Source: Maribacter aestuarii
GTDB taxonomy: Bacteria; Bacteroidota; Bacteroidia; Flavobacteriales; Flavobacteriaceae
Length of the DNA: 64,000 nucleotides
Assembly (NCBI RefSeq): GCF_027474845.2
Contig: NZ_CP107031.2
Span: 744,001 to 808,000 of the forward strand
Direction of reading: 5' to 3'
The number at the start of each line of letters is the position of its first letter. Position 1 is the first letter of the stretch. Both the position numbers and the translations under genes were made by a program. Shown here one piece after another: positions 54,250-62,859 of the stretch. The notes under the pieces were generated by a model. That model saw nothing but the letters and a program-made list of their open reading frames with translations. It made no database searches and was not told the DNA's origin.

Positions 54250-54278
54250 CAAAAATAGAAATTATCCCCACAATACAA
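54250..54278 (-). promoter_or_regulatory. Bacteroidota-type promoter of the sulfate operon
   Basis: On the - strand TTG (54278-54276) is followed after 18 bases by TATTTTTG (54257-54250), a perfect TAnnTTTG -7 element. Transcription would start about 25 bases before the DUF2061 start codon. The rest of the 179-bp gap has no recognised feature. Confidence 0.55.
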
Positions 54279-54397
54279 CCATCGGACTTTTAAAAAATTA
54301 TAATTACCCTATAGATTTAGTAGATTAATAACAAATGGCACAAACAATTATAGATTTGATAAACGCAAAACATAATTTCTCAAAATAATGAAATAGG

Positions 54398-54808
54398 CTA
54401 TTTGATGATATCGGCCAGCGTATTAGTACGGTATACGGCTAAATTGGCATCCCGGACCATTAACATTAGCTTGTGTACGGAGCAGGATTCCTCATCCGGA
54501 CAGTCACTACATTTTTCATAAAAGTTGAGACTCACACAAGGCACCATGGATATGGGGCCTTCCAATACACGCATGACATCAGTCATTAAAACTTGATCTG
54601 GATTTTTGATAAGGTAGTATCCCCCACCCTTTCCCTTCTTAGACCCAAGAAAGCCAGTTTTCCGAAGGGACAATAAAATACTCTCCAAAAATTTCTGCGA
54701 AATGTTCTCATGCGCAGCAATTTCAGCAATTTGAACAGGTTGCTTGTTTTTCTGGGAACCCAGATAGGCAAGTGCCTTAAGTCCGTATTTCGTCTTTTTT
54801 GACAGCAT
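54398..54808 (-). CDS. Rrf2-family transcriptional regulator
   Basis: A 136-residue winged-helix regulator (LSKKTKYGLKALAYLGSQ, ISQKFLESILLSLRKTGFLGSKKGKGGGYYL). Three cysteines in PCVSLNFYEKCSDCPDE, plus another, are placed as the Fe-S ligands of IscR-type members. The relative CymR controls cysteine metabolism in Bacillus by binding the sulfur state. Its position beside the sulfate operon suggests a similar role, which is inference. Confidence 0.88.
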   Translation of the reverse strand: MLSKKTKYGLKALAYLGSQKNKQPVQIAEIAAHENISQKFLESILLSLRKTGFLGSKKGKGGGYYLIKNPDQVLMTDVMRVLEGPISMVPCVSLNFYEKCSDCPDEESCSVHKLMLMVRDANLAVYRTNTLADIIK

Positions 54809-54921
54809 GAGGCTAAGATAGGGAAATTAGGTAAAGTGAATTGAATCGCTTCGCTGTTTCAATCGACTTTAATAACAATCTCATATATTTACTAGAACTA
54901 TTAAAACCACAAATTAGATCG

Positions 54922-55923
54922 ATGGATTTCAAACATGGTATTTTTCCTGAAAAACTATTTGCTTGCTGGCATCCTGTTGGATATAGTGAAGAAATAAAAG
55001 CGGAAGAACCTTACGGTACTTTTCTATTGGATGAACCTTTGGTTGTTTGGCGAACTTCAGATGGCAAAGTACACGCCATGCGCGATGTTTGCATACATCG
55101 TGGTACAGCCCTGTCTTTGGGATGGATAAAAGACGATTGCCTTGTCTGCCCCTATCACGCTTGGCAGTTTGACAAAAAAGGGTATTGTGTAAAGATTCCG
55201 CAAGCACCCGAAGCAGAAATTCCGGCTAAAGCAAAAACTCCCGCGTACCATTGTCAAGAAAAATTCGGATTGGTATGGGTCGCTTTTAAGGCACCGGTTT
55301 ATGACCTTCCCAATATTCCGGAATACGAAGCTTCCGACTGGAAATTGGTAAATACCGGACCCTTTACCTGGAAGAGTGATAGTTCAAGACAAGTCGAGAA
55401 TTTTACCGATTTCGGTCATTTTCCATGGGTGCATCCCGGACTTTTAGGAGACCCTGAGCGACCAAAGGTACCCGAATGCAAGGTCACGGTCAAAGATGCT
55501 GTCTTACACTATTCCGTAGTTCGTCCCGAAGCCACCAACAGTGATGACTTTCCAATTTTTGCCAATAATGACATCGTACAGCCAGAACGCAGAAGCGTAT
55601 ATGAGCTGCACTTGCCTTATACAATCGTTTTAAGGCTAGGATGGGGTGGTGATAAAGGCATGGTTTATTTCTTTACTTCACAGCCTATTTCGCATAACAA
55701 GTGCAGAGGCTTTTGTATCATAGGTCGCAATTATGACCATGACGGGCCAGACACTATTTTAGAGGAATTTGAACAGGTGATTTTTGACCAGGACAAGCGT
55801 ATTGTAGAATCGCAACGCCCCGAGCAAGTACCTTTCGATTTTACCGAAGAGTTACATTTAAAATTCGATGCCGTTGCTATGAACTACAGAAGGGCCATGA
55901 AAAAACAAAAATTGAGTTATTAG
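54922..55923 (+). CDS. Rieske-type aromatic ring-hydroxylating oxygenase
   Basis: About 333 residues. The Rieske cluster ligands are CIHRGTAL and CPYHAW. The mononuclear iron site is NFTDFGHFPWVHPGLLGD (Asp, His, His). Members of this group hydroxylate or demethylate aromatic or quaternary amine compounds; the substrate cannot be told. The start is at ATG 54922 (MDFKHGIF); an upstream TTG would add 27 unlikely residues. An ATTGAA/TTCAAT inverted repeat lies in the divergent gap with the Rrf2 gene. Confidence 0.83.
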   Translation: MDFKHGIFPEKLFACWHPVGYSEEIKAEEPYGTFLLDEPLVVWRTSDGKVHAMRDVCIHRGTALSLGWIKDDCLVCPYHAWQFDKKGYCVKIPQAPEAEIPAKAKTPAYHCQEKFGLVWVAFKAPVYDLPNIPEYEASDWKLVNTGPFTWKSDSSRQVENFTDFGHFPWVHPGLLGDPERPKVPECKVTVKDAVLHYSVVRPEATNSDDFPIFANNDIVQPERRSVYELHLPYTIVLRLGWGGDKGMVYFFTSQPISHNKCRGFCIIGRNYDHDGPDTILEEFEQVIFDQDKRIVESQRPEQVPFDFTEELHLKFDAVAMNYRRAMKKQKLSY

Positions 55924-55994
55924 TATTCGGTTTAGGCACTTTACATAAAGGTTGTATCTTAGGTTTTCTTACTAAGAAGAAATAAACCAACACC

Positions 55995-57329
55995 ATGAGA
56001 ACCGCTTCCATTATACTTTTTTTGTTTTGCTTTGCCGCCCTAAATGCTCAAAAACATACGTTCATTGATAATGTAAATATTTGGGACGGGACAAGCGACC
56101 GAATACAAAACAATTTGCAGGTACTTATTGCTGATAATTTGATTTTGAACGTTGGTAAAAATATCACGGTACCGGAAGGAGCAGTTGTAATTAATGGCAA
56201 TGGTTTTACCCTTATTCCGGGACTATCGGACGCTCACGTGCATTTGTCCGCCAACATGAGTGAAAAAGAGGCCAGAAACGAGGCCCATTGGATGTACACT
56301 TCCGTAAGAACTGCCAAAGCTGCAGAAAACTTTTTGATGCTAGGTTTTACCACGGTCCGTGATTTGGGAGGTCCGGTATTCGGTATAAAAAGAGCAGTAG
56401 ATGAAGGTTTAATACCGGGACCTCGTATTTATCCTTCAGGAGCTTACATTAGCCAAACTTCCGGTCACGGGGATTTTCGTAGTGCCAATGAACCAAACGT
56501 GATATTATCAGGAGGCCAAATGCAGGCAGCGGACCTCTTAGGTTGGTCTTATGTTGTTGATGGGGTACCTGAGGTTCTGAAAGCGGCCCGTGAAAACCTG
56601 AGAAAGGGTGCCACTCAGTTAAAGGTGATGGCAGGCGGAGGCATTTCTTCTGATTTTGACCCCATTCACTCGGTACAGTTTACTTCGGAAGAGCTTGAAG
56701 CAGCGGTCCAGGCCGCGGCCGATTGGGATACGTATGTTGCAGTTCATATATACGAGTCTAAAGGTGCAATAAGGGCTTTGAACGCCGGGGTAAAATGTTT
56801 GGACCACGGCCATCTTCTAAATGAGGAAACCATAAAATTGATTAAGGAGAAAGATGCCTGGCTAGTGCCACAGGCTTTTTGGAACGATACCCCCGCAAGT
56901 TTTTGGGTTCCAGGAAAGGACACCATTCCCGAGGCCCTGTATAAAAAAATAAAGCCTGTATTAGAAGGAACCGACACGGTTTTTAAACTCGCAAAAAAAT
57001 ATGGTATCAACGTTGGATTTGGTTCAGATGCCTATGGGGATTTGGGTTACGAGTCCTATGCACTGACCGAGTTTACTTCGCGAACTAAATGGTACGCGCC
57101 ACTGGAAATCTTAAAACAAGCTACTTCTGAAAATGCCAGATTACTATCGTTATCAGGAAGAATTAATCCATATAGCGAAGGAAAATTGGGCGTCATCCAA
57201 GTCGGTGCCTACGCCGATTTATTGATTTACGAAGGCAATCCATTAGAAGACATTGAGGTCGTTGCCCATCCTGAGAAAAACCTTAAACTGATTATGAAAG
57301 ATGGGAAGGTGTATAAGAATGAACTATAA
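55995..57329 (+). CDS. Secreted metal-dependent amidohydrolase
   Basis: A 444-residue protein with a signal peptide (SIILFLFCFAALNA, before QKH). The metal sites are LIPGLSDAHVHLS (HxH), VAVHIYESKGA, LDHGHLLN and GFGSDAYGD. It belongs to the imidazolonepropionase/prolidase-like group of the amidohydrolase superfamily. Substrates in this group include dipeptides and cyclic amides. It is 71 bases after the Rieske gene and may be cotranscribed. Confidence 0.82.
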   Translation: MRTASIILFLFCFAALNAQKHTFIDNVNIWDGTSDRIQNNLQVLIADNLILNVGKNITVPEGAVVINGNGFTLIPGLSDAHVHLSANMSEKEARNEAHWMYTSVRTAKAAENFLMLGFTTVRDLGGPVFGIKRAVDEGLIPGPRIYPSGAYISQTSGHGDFRSANEPNVILSGGQMQAADLLGWSYVVDGVPEVLKAARENLRKGATQLKVMAGGGISSDFDPIHSVQFTSEELEAAVQAAADWDTYVAVHIYESKGAIRALNAGVKCLDHGHLLNEETIKLIKEKDAWLVPQAFWNDTPASFWVPGKDTIPEALYKKIKPVLEGTDTVFKLAKKYGINVGFGSDAYGDLGYESYALTEFTSRTKWYAPLEILKQATSENARLLSLSGRINPYSEGKLGVIQVGAYADLLIYEGNPLEDIEVVAHPEKNLKLIMKDGKVYKNEL

Positions 57330-57516
57330 CCTCCCGTCCCGTATTTTTCTTTTGATTTCTAAAATGGATGTTAATTCGAGTTTTTTAGAAATACGAAGAA
57401 GGAAAAATGTATCGAGAAGCTCTTTTTTACTTACAAGATTCTCATACAGAACAGGATATAACTTTAAATTTTACTAGCTTAGCAGATAGGTAAGTTCCTA
57501 AAATTCAACTGCTACC

Positions 57517-57969
57517 ATGAAATTCACCACCACCTTCTTCTTACTACTTTTTAGCTCTAGCCTATGCTTTGCACAGGAATATATGGGCCCTAAAAAAGAT
57601 ATTGACCAGATTCTGAAAAACGCCAAGAACTTTTCGGAACATATCGTTGATTCCGATTATGAGATGATCCTCGACTCCTATACCGCCGATGCCAAGATAT
57701 TTCCCAACAATATGGAAATACTTACAGGTAAGGAAGCCATTCTCAAGTATTGGACCTTACCGGAAAGTGTTAGCATCAGCCATCACAAATTAATACCCGA
57801 AGAAATCAAAGTAATTGGAGTCGAAGCCTATGATTATGGGTATTACGAAGGCACTACCAAAAAAGCCGACGGCTCCGAAAGTTCTTGGAAAGGCAAATAT
57901 GTGGTTATTTGGCGGAAAGAAGAAGGCCAATGGAAAATGTATTTGGATATTTGGAATGGGGTACGCTAA
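57517..57969 (+). CDS. Secreted SnoaL/DUF4440-like (NTF2-fold) protein
   Basis: A 150-residue protein with a signal peptide (TFFLLLFSSSLCFA, before QEY). The NTF2-like pattern includes YEMILDSYTADAKIFPNNMEILTGKEAILKYW and SSWKGKYVVIWRKEEGQWKMYLDIWNG. Function unknown. The preceding TAGCTTAG may be a -7 promoter element. Confidence 0.75.
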   Translation: MKFTTTFFLLLFSSSLCFAQEYMGPKKDIDQILKNAKNFSEHIVDSDYEMILDSYTADAKIFPNNMEILTGKEAILKYWTLPESVSISHHKLIPEEIKVIGVEAYDYGYYEGTTKKADGSESSWKGKYVVIWRKEEGQWKMYLDIWNGVR

Positions 57970-58123
57970 ATTCTACCCAAGGCTACTCATAACGCTTCTA
58001 ATATGAGGTAACGACACCCTCAAAATGTATGGAGAAGCATCGAATCTTTTCCATAATTTTCGGTAAAAACAATATATAGTCCGGTTTGCCATTGTAAAGC
58101 ATATAAAACCTTGCTTATTGAAA

Positions 58124-59290
58124 TTAATCCAACGCCTGATTAATATCCGCGATGATATCATCAATGTGTTCCAGGCCAACGGAAACCCTGACCATACCGT
58201 CGGTGATGCCGGTTTCGGCCCTTTCTTCAACCGATAATTTACTGTGCGTTGTAGACGCGGGGTGGGTAACGATACTTCTTGAATCCCCAAGGTTTGCAGA
58301 TAACGATAACAGCTTTATAGCATCAAAGAATTTTTGACCCGCTTCTAGTCCGCCTTTAATTTCAAATGCCACTACACAACCGCCTGCCTTCATTTGCTTT
58401 TTCGCAATTTCATACTTAGGATGCGATTTTAAGAATGGGTATTTTACCCAGTTCACCTTTTCGTGACTTTCTAAAAATTGCGCCAATTTCAAAGCATTCT
58501 CACAGTGCCTGTCTACCCTTAATGCCAAGGTCTCCAAACTTTTGGACAGCACCCAAGCATTAAAGGGAGATAACGCTGGTCCTGTTATTCTGGAAAAACG
58601 ATATACTTTGTCTATAAGTTCGGTGCTACCCACTGTAATTCCTGCCAGCACCCTCCCTTGACCATCCATTAATTTAGTTCCCGAATGGATGACCAAATCG
58701 GCACCGAATTTTATAGGTTGCTGTAAATAGGGGGATGCAAAACAATTATCAATTACTAAAATCAGGTCGTGCTTTTTCGCAATTTTCCCGAGTGCTTCCA
58801 AATCCAGAATATCAACCCCGGGGTTCGTGGGCGATTCCGCATAAATCAATTTTGTTTTTGGAGTTATCAATTGCTCAATTGCATCCAAATCATCAATCTT
58901 AAAATAGCTATGTGAAATATTCCATTTCGGAAAAAAATTATTGAACAGCGAATGCGTAGACCCAAAAATACTTCTTGCAGAAAGTATATGATCTCCACTT
59001 TCTAAAAGCGCCGCCAAGGTAGAAAAGACAGCGGCCATTCCACTGGCAAAGGCAAAACCCGCTTCGGCACCCTCCATCTGGCAAACTTTCTCTATAAATT
59101 CAGATGAATTTGGATTGGAGTACCTGGAATAGATATTTCTATCCTTTTCTTCGGCAAAAGAAGCGCGCATATCCTCGGCATCTTCAAATACAAAACTTGA
59201 GGTCAAATACAGGGGTACAGAGTGCTCTAGATGCTCCGTTCTATTTACCTGTGTGCGTATGGCGTTGGTTTCGAATTTCTTTGTACTCAT
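58124..59290 (-). CDS. metZ: O-acyl-homoserine sulfhydrylase, MetZ type
   Basis: About 388 residues. It is a fold-type I PLP enzyme of the Cys/Met metabolism family: SRYSNPNSSEFIEKV, GMAAVFSTLAAL, YAESPTNPGVDI and the PLP lysine in DLVIHSGTKLMDGQG. It joins sulfide to an acylated homoserine to give homocysteine. The start is taken at the ATG of MSTKKFET (59290), 29 bases after the upstream fusion stop; a longer version would overlap that gene. It is followed by no obvious terminator. Confidence 0.85.
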   Translation of the reverse strand: MSTKKFETNAIRTQVNRTEHLEHSVPLYLTSSFVFEDAEDMRASFAEEKDRNIYSRYSNPNSSEFIEKVCQMEGAEAGFAFASGMAAVFSTLAALLESGDHILSARSIFGSTHSLFNNFFPKWNISHSYFKIDDLDAIEQLITPKTKLIYAESPTNPGVDILDLEALGKIAKKHDLILVIDNCFASPYLQQPIKFGADLVIHSGTKLMDGQGRVLAGITVGSTELIDKVYRFSRITGPALSPFNAWVLSKSLETLALRVDRHCENALKLAQFLESHEKVNWVKYPFLKSHPKYEIAKKQMKAGGCVVAFEIKGGLEAGQKFFDAIKLLSLSANLGDSRSIVTHPASTTHSKLSVEERAETGITDGMVRVSVGLEHIDDIIADINQALD

Positions 59291-59319
59291 CTTAATATTT
59301 TTCGGTGACCCAATGGATT

Positions 59320-62300
59320 TCACCCTTTCTCTGCAATCCGCAGTATATCTCCAAAAACACCCCTAGCCGTTACCGCGGCACCGGCACCGGCCCCTTGGAT
59401 GACCAGTGGATGTTTACCGTAGGATTCGGTATAGATTTCTATGATTGAATCTGAACCCTTTACTTGCCCCAAAGCACTTTCCTTGGGAACCGATACTAAT
59501 TTTACGTCCAGTATACCTTTCTCCTTTTGCAGATTACCATGCAATTCGCCAACATATCTGAGCACATGACCGGGTTTTTGGTTCTTCTTTATTTCGTTGA
59601 ACTTGTCGTTCAGCACTTCTATGTTATCCATAAAGAATTTTGTTTCTCCCTTTTGTAAAGCCGAAGGAATTAAATTCTGGATGTTGATGTCCGAGAACTC
59701 GTTACTCAAATCCAACTCCCTGGCCAAAATCAGCAATTTTCTACCTACATCATTCCCCGATAAATCTTCCCTGGGGTCAGGTTCTGTAAAACCTTGCCGC
59801 ATGGCATCCTTAACAATGGAGGAAAACGAAGTGTCCACTTCGGAAAACGTATTGAAAATATAACTCAAGGAACCCGAGAAAACGCCCTTGATACGGGTGA
59901 TGTTCTCCCCGGATAAGTGCAGGAGTTTTATGGTATCTATCAACGGAAGTCCGGCGCCTACATTGGTCTCATAGAGATACTGTTTTTGACTTTTAACCAA
60001 TTCCTCCCGTAGCAATTGGTAATAATCAAAACCTAGGGTGTTGGCTATTTTATTGGAAGAAACCACATCAAAACCATTCTCTACAAAATCAAAATAATGG
60101 GCCACAAAATCTTGACTGGCCGTATTATCTACCACAATCAAATTTTCTAAATGGTTTTCTGAGGCAAAATCAATAATATCCTGAATTTGATATTTCTTCC
60201 CCTTTACCTTAATGTCTTTTTTCCAGTTCTTGGAAATTCCTTTGGCATTCAAAAATGTTTTACGAGAATTCGCGATAGCGAAAACCCTTAAATCCAAGCC
60301 TTTTCTTTTTTCAATGGTTTCGTTCGATTTCAAAATCTGGTCTATCAAGGTTCCTCCTACATTACCATGCCCAAAAATGGCCAGATTCACTTTTTTGCTG
60401 ACCCCAAATATTTGTCCGTGCATCACGTTCAAAGCCTTGGTCAAATCGGATTTCCTTACCACCAAACTCACGTTTTTACCCGATACCGTATTGTTGAAAA
60501 GGAGTGGTATAATCCTATTTTTTATGAGGGCATTGTACGGATTATGGAACGTGCTTAAATCCTGCCCTACAATGGAGATTACAGAGACGTCCGCCACCAC
60601 GGTTATCGTATTGATATCCTTAGCCTGAAAATCGCTCGTAAATTCTTTATCCAACGCCAGTTTTGCTTTTTTGGCCTTATCCCGTTTTACGACAAGCCCG
60701 ATTCCACGTTCCGAAGAACCCTGAGAGATGATACTAACACTGATGTTGTTGGCTTCCAACGTTCTGAAAATACGGGCATCAATACCTACTTTTCCTAAAA
60801 GGCCCCTACCCTCTAAGTTGATCAGGGCAACATCCTCAATTACCGATAATGACTTAATACCTTCTTTACTCGATTTAGCGCTGATCAGGGTGCCTTCATT
60901 GTCATTATTATACGTATTCAAAATACGTAACGGAATATTCTTTTCGATTAAAGGAATTATCGTTTTGGCATGTAGAATGGTAGCCCCAAAATTGGCCAGT
61001 TCGTTGGCTTCCGCATAGGACAAATTGGAAATTCGTCTTGCCTCTGGCACATAATCTGGATTTGCGGTAAATATGCCATCCACGTGGGTATAATTCTGTA
61101 GTTCTTCCGCATCCAAAAAATTAGCGAATAAAGCGGCGGAATAGTTACTCCCGTTCCTTCCCAGCGTGGTCGTAGACCCATCCTCCGTAGCGCCTATATA
61201 TCCAGTGATTACAGCTACGCTTTCACTTGGCACTTTGGAAAATTCAATCAAGACTCTTTCCTTGGATAAGGCTTCAATTACTTTTGCATCTCCATAAGAA
61301 TCATCCGTAGTAATCAAATCCCTAGAATCCAACATTTTGGCTTTAATTCCCTTGCCAATAAGCAGTTTAGTGACCAACTTACCCGATATCAACTCTCCAT
61401 AAGCCAACACCTCATCTTTTATCTTAGGGCTGTAATCGCCTAGTAAGGATACGCCCTCGAACAATCTCGCGAGTGCAGCAAATTCTTTGGATAGGTTTAC
61501 ATTCGAGTAGGTATGTTGCTGGTATTTTTCAAAGGCCTCAAATTCCTTTCTGTAGTTATGTCCTTTAGCAGCTTTTTCTAAGATAGTCTCTAACTGATCC
61601 GTAGCCTTTTCTCGCGCCGAAACAACGACCGCAATGTGCTCCTTATTTTTGACCTTGGAAACAATAACGTCGAGGACGTGCTCCAACCCTTCCCCGTTAC
61701 TTAAAGATTTACCGCCAAACTTTAAGATCTTAACTTTTCCGCGTTTTCCATTGGTATTAAAAATACCGTCGAGCAATTTTTCCATTTGCTCAAACTCCAT
61801 TAAAAATGCGTCATGTCCGTGTAACGATTGTACCTCGCCGTACGTTACGTTACTATTGGCCTGCGCCAACTGCTTAAAGGTGTCCTTGTTTTCTTTGGCA
61901 GTAAAGAACAGATCCGAATCCACACCTATAATGTGAATATTGGTATCACTATTTTGTAGATTGATGAAATTCTGGTCTCCATTTCTGGTTACGTCAATGG
62001 TTTTCAGCAATTGGTTCATTAATTTATAGGCCGATAACTGAAACCGTTCCTGCAATTTTTCGCCGTGGTGCATCAACCAACTTTCCACATTAAAAACCTG
62101 AAGCTCCTCATTGGTGGTTCGCTTAAAGCGTTCCTTAAAGGATTCGGGGGTTCTGTAACACAACATGGCATGCATACGAGCATCGTGTACCGGCTTTTTA
62201 GAATTTACTAAAAACTGCTCTTGAATTTGACAGTTGGCAATCAACCAGTCCGTAGATTTCCAGTCCGATGCTACAGGAATCAAATGTTGCGTTAGTTTGG

Positions 62301-62706
62301 AATTTAATGCAGCCATTTCCCAGGCTATACCACCTCCCAACGAACCACCGATTATAGCGAATAGACGATTTATCCCTAACTGACCCAAGCCCAAAAGGAA
62401 AATCCGTGCCACATCTCCTGCCACAAAATCCTTGTAATTATCTATGACAAACTTATCGTAGCCATTACCTGGAATATTAAAGGAAAGTACCGTATACTTT
62501 TGAGTGTCGATACATTTTCCATTCCCGATCAGTGCAGACCACCAGCCCTCCTTTCCAGTGACGTTGGAATTACCAGTTAGGGCATGATTGACCAAAACGA
62601 TAGGTGCAGAATGAAGCTCCCGACCAAAAAGTTGGTAGGAGAGTTTTATATCTTGGGAAACACCACCCAGAGTGGTATACTGCTCAATTTTAAGATGCTG
62701 TAGCAT
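59320..62706 (-). CDS. Trifunctional fusion: MetX-like acyltransferase, aspartokinase and homoserine dehydrogenase
   Basis: A 1128-residue protein. Residues 1-320 are an alpha/beta hydrolase of the homoserine O-acetyltransferase type (NHALTGNSNVTG; nucleophile Ser122 in GGSLGG; Asp near 263 in GVDSDLFF; His298 in GHDAFL). Residues about 325-780 are aspartokinase with a KFGGKSLS opening and two ACT-like regions. The remainder is homoserine dehydrogenase (IFGHGNVGGTLIDQIL; DNTASQDFVAHYFDF; GFTEPDPREDLSGNDVGRKLLILARE). It supplies acyl-homoserine and homoserine for methionine and threonine in one chain. Metz and metY flank it. Confidence 0.9.
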   Translation of the reverse strand: MLQHLKIEQYTTLGGVSQDIKLSYQLFGRELHSAPIVLVNHALTGNSNVTGKEGWWSALIGNGKCIDTQKYTVLSFNIPGNGYDKFVIDNYKDFVAGDVARIFLLGLGQLGINRLFAIIGGSLGGGIAWEMAALNSKLTQHLIPVASDWKSTDWLIANCQIQEQFLVNSKKPVHDARMHAMLCYRTPESFKERFKRTTNEELQVFNVESWLMHHGEKLQERFQLSAYKLMNQLLKTIDVTRNGDQNFINLQNSDTNIHIIGVDSDLFFTAKENKDTFKQLAQANSNVTYGEVQSLHGHDAFLMEFEQMEKLLDGIFNTNGKRGKVKILKFGGKSLSNGEGLEHVLDVIVSKVKNKEHIAVVVSAREKATDQLETILEKAAKGHNYRKEFEAFEKYQQHTYSNVNLSKEFAALARLFEGVSLLGDYSPKIKDEVLAYGELISGKLVTKLLIGKGIKAKMLDSRDLITTDDSYGDAKVIEALSKERVLIEFSKVPSESVAVITGYIGATEDGSTTTLGRNGSNYSAALFANFLDAEELQNYTHVDGIFTANPDYVPEARRISNLSYAEANELANFGATILHAKTIIPLIEKNIPLRILNTYNNDNEGTLISAKSSKEGIKSLSVIEDVALINLEGRGLLGKVGIDARIFRTLEANNISVSIISQGSSERGIGLVVKRDKAKKAKLALDKEFTSDFQAKDINTITVVADVSVISIVGQDLSTFHNPYNALIKNRIIPLLFNNTVSGKNVSLVVRKSDLTKALNVMHGQIFGVSKKVNLAIFGHGNVGGTLIDQILKSNETIEKRKGLDLRVFAIANSRKTFLNAKGISKNWKKDIKVKGKKYQIQDIIDFASENHLENLIVVDNTASQDFVAHYFDFVENGFDVVSSNKIANTLGFDYYQLLREELVKSQKQYLYETNVGAGLPLIDTIKLLHLSGENITRIKGVFSGSLSYIFNTFSEVDTSFSSIVKDAMRQGFTEPDPREDLSGNDVGRKLLILARELDLSNEFSDINIQNLIPSALQKGETKFFMDNIEVLNDKFNEIKKNQKPGHVLRYVGELHGNLQKEKGILDVKLVSVPKESALGQVKGSDSIIEIYTESYGKHPLVIQGAGAGAAVTARGVFGDILRIAEKG

Positions 62707-62810
62707 TTTAGGTTTAGACTATAAAATTGTATCTCTCTTCAATTAAATGGAGATATTCGGTTATGGTGGGCTTTGGATTTGTGCTAAACTATCCTTTCTC
62801 AATCCATGAC

Positions 62811-62850
62811 GAATTCATTCCTCCTATATTTGTAGAGGGGGAATGAATTC
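62811..62850. other. Strong intergenic hairpin between metY and the fusion gene
   Basis: GAATTCATTCC and GGAATGAATTC pair perfectly over 11 bases and the stem extends to 15 with a G-U pair; the loop is about ten bases. It is ten bases after the metY stop. No T run follows on the - strand, so it may protect or process the transcript rather than end it. Confidence 0.5.
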
Positions 62851-62859
62851 TCATTTGAG

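Noticed and set aside
62707..62859. A second SAM riboswitch before the fusion gene
   Set aside because: The gap contains a hairpin but none of the S-box core sequences.
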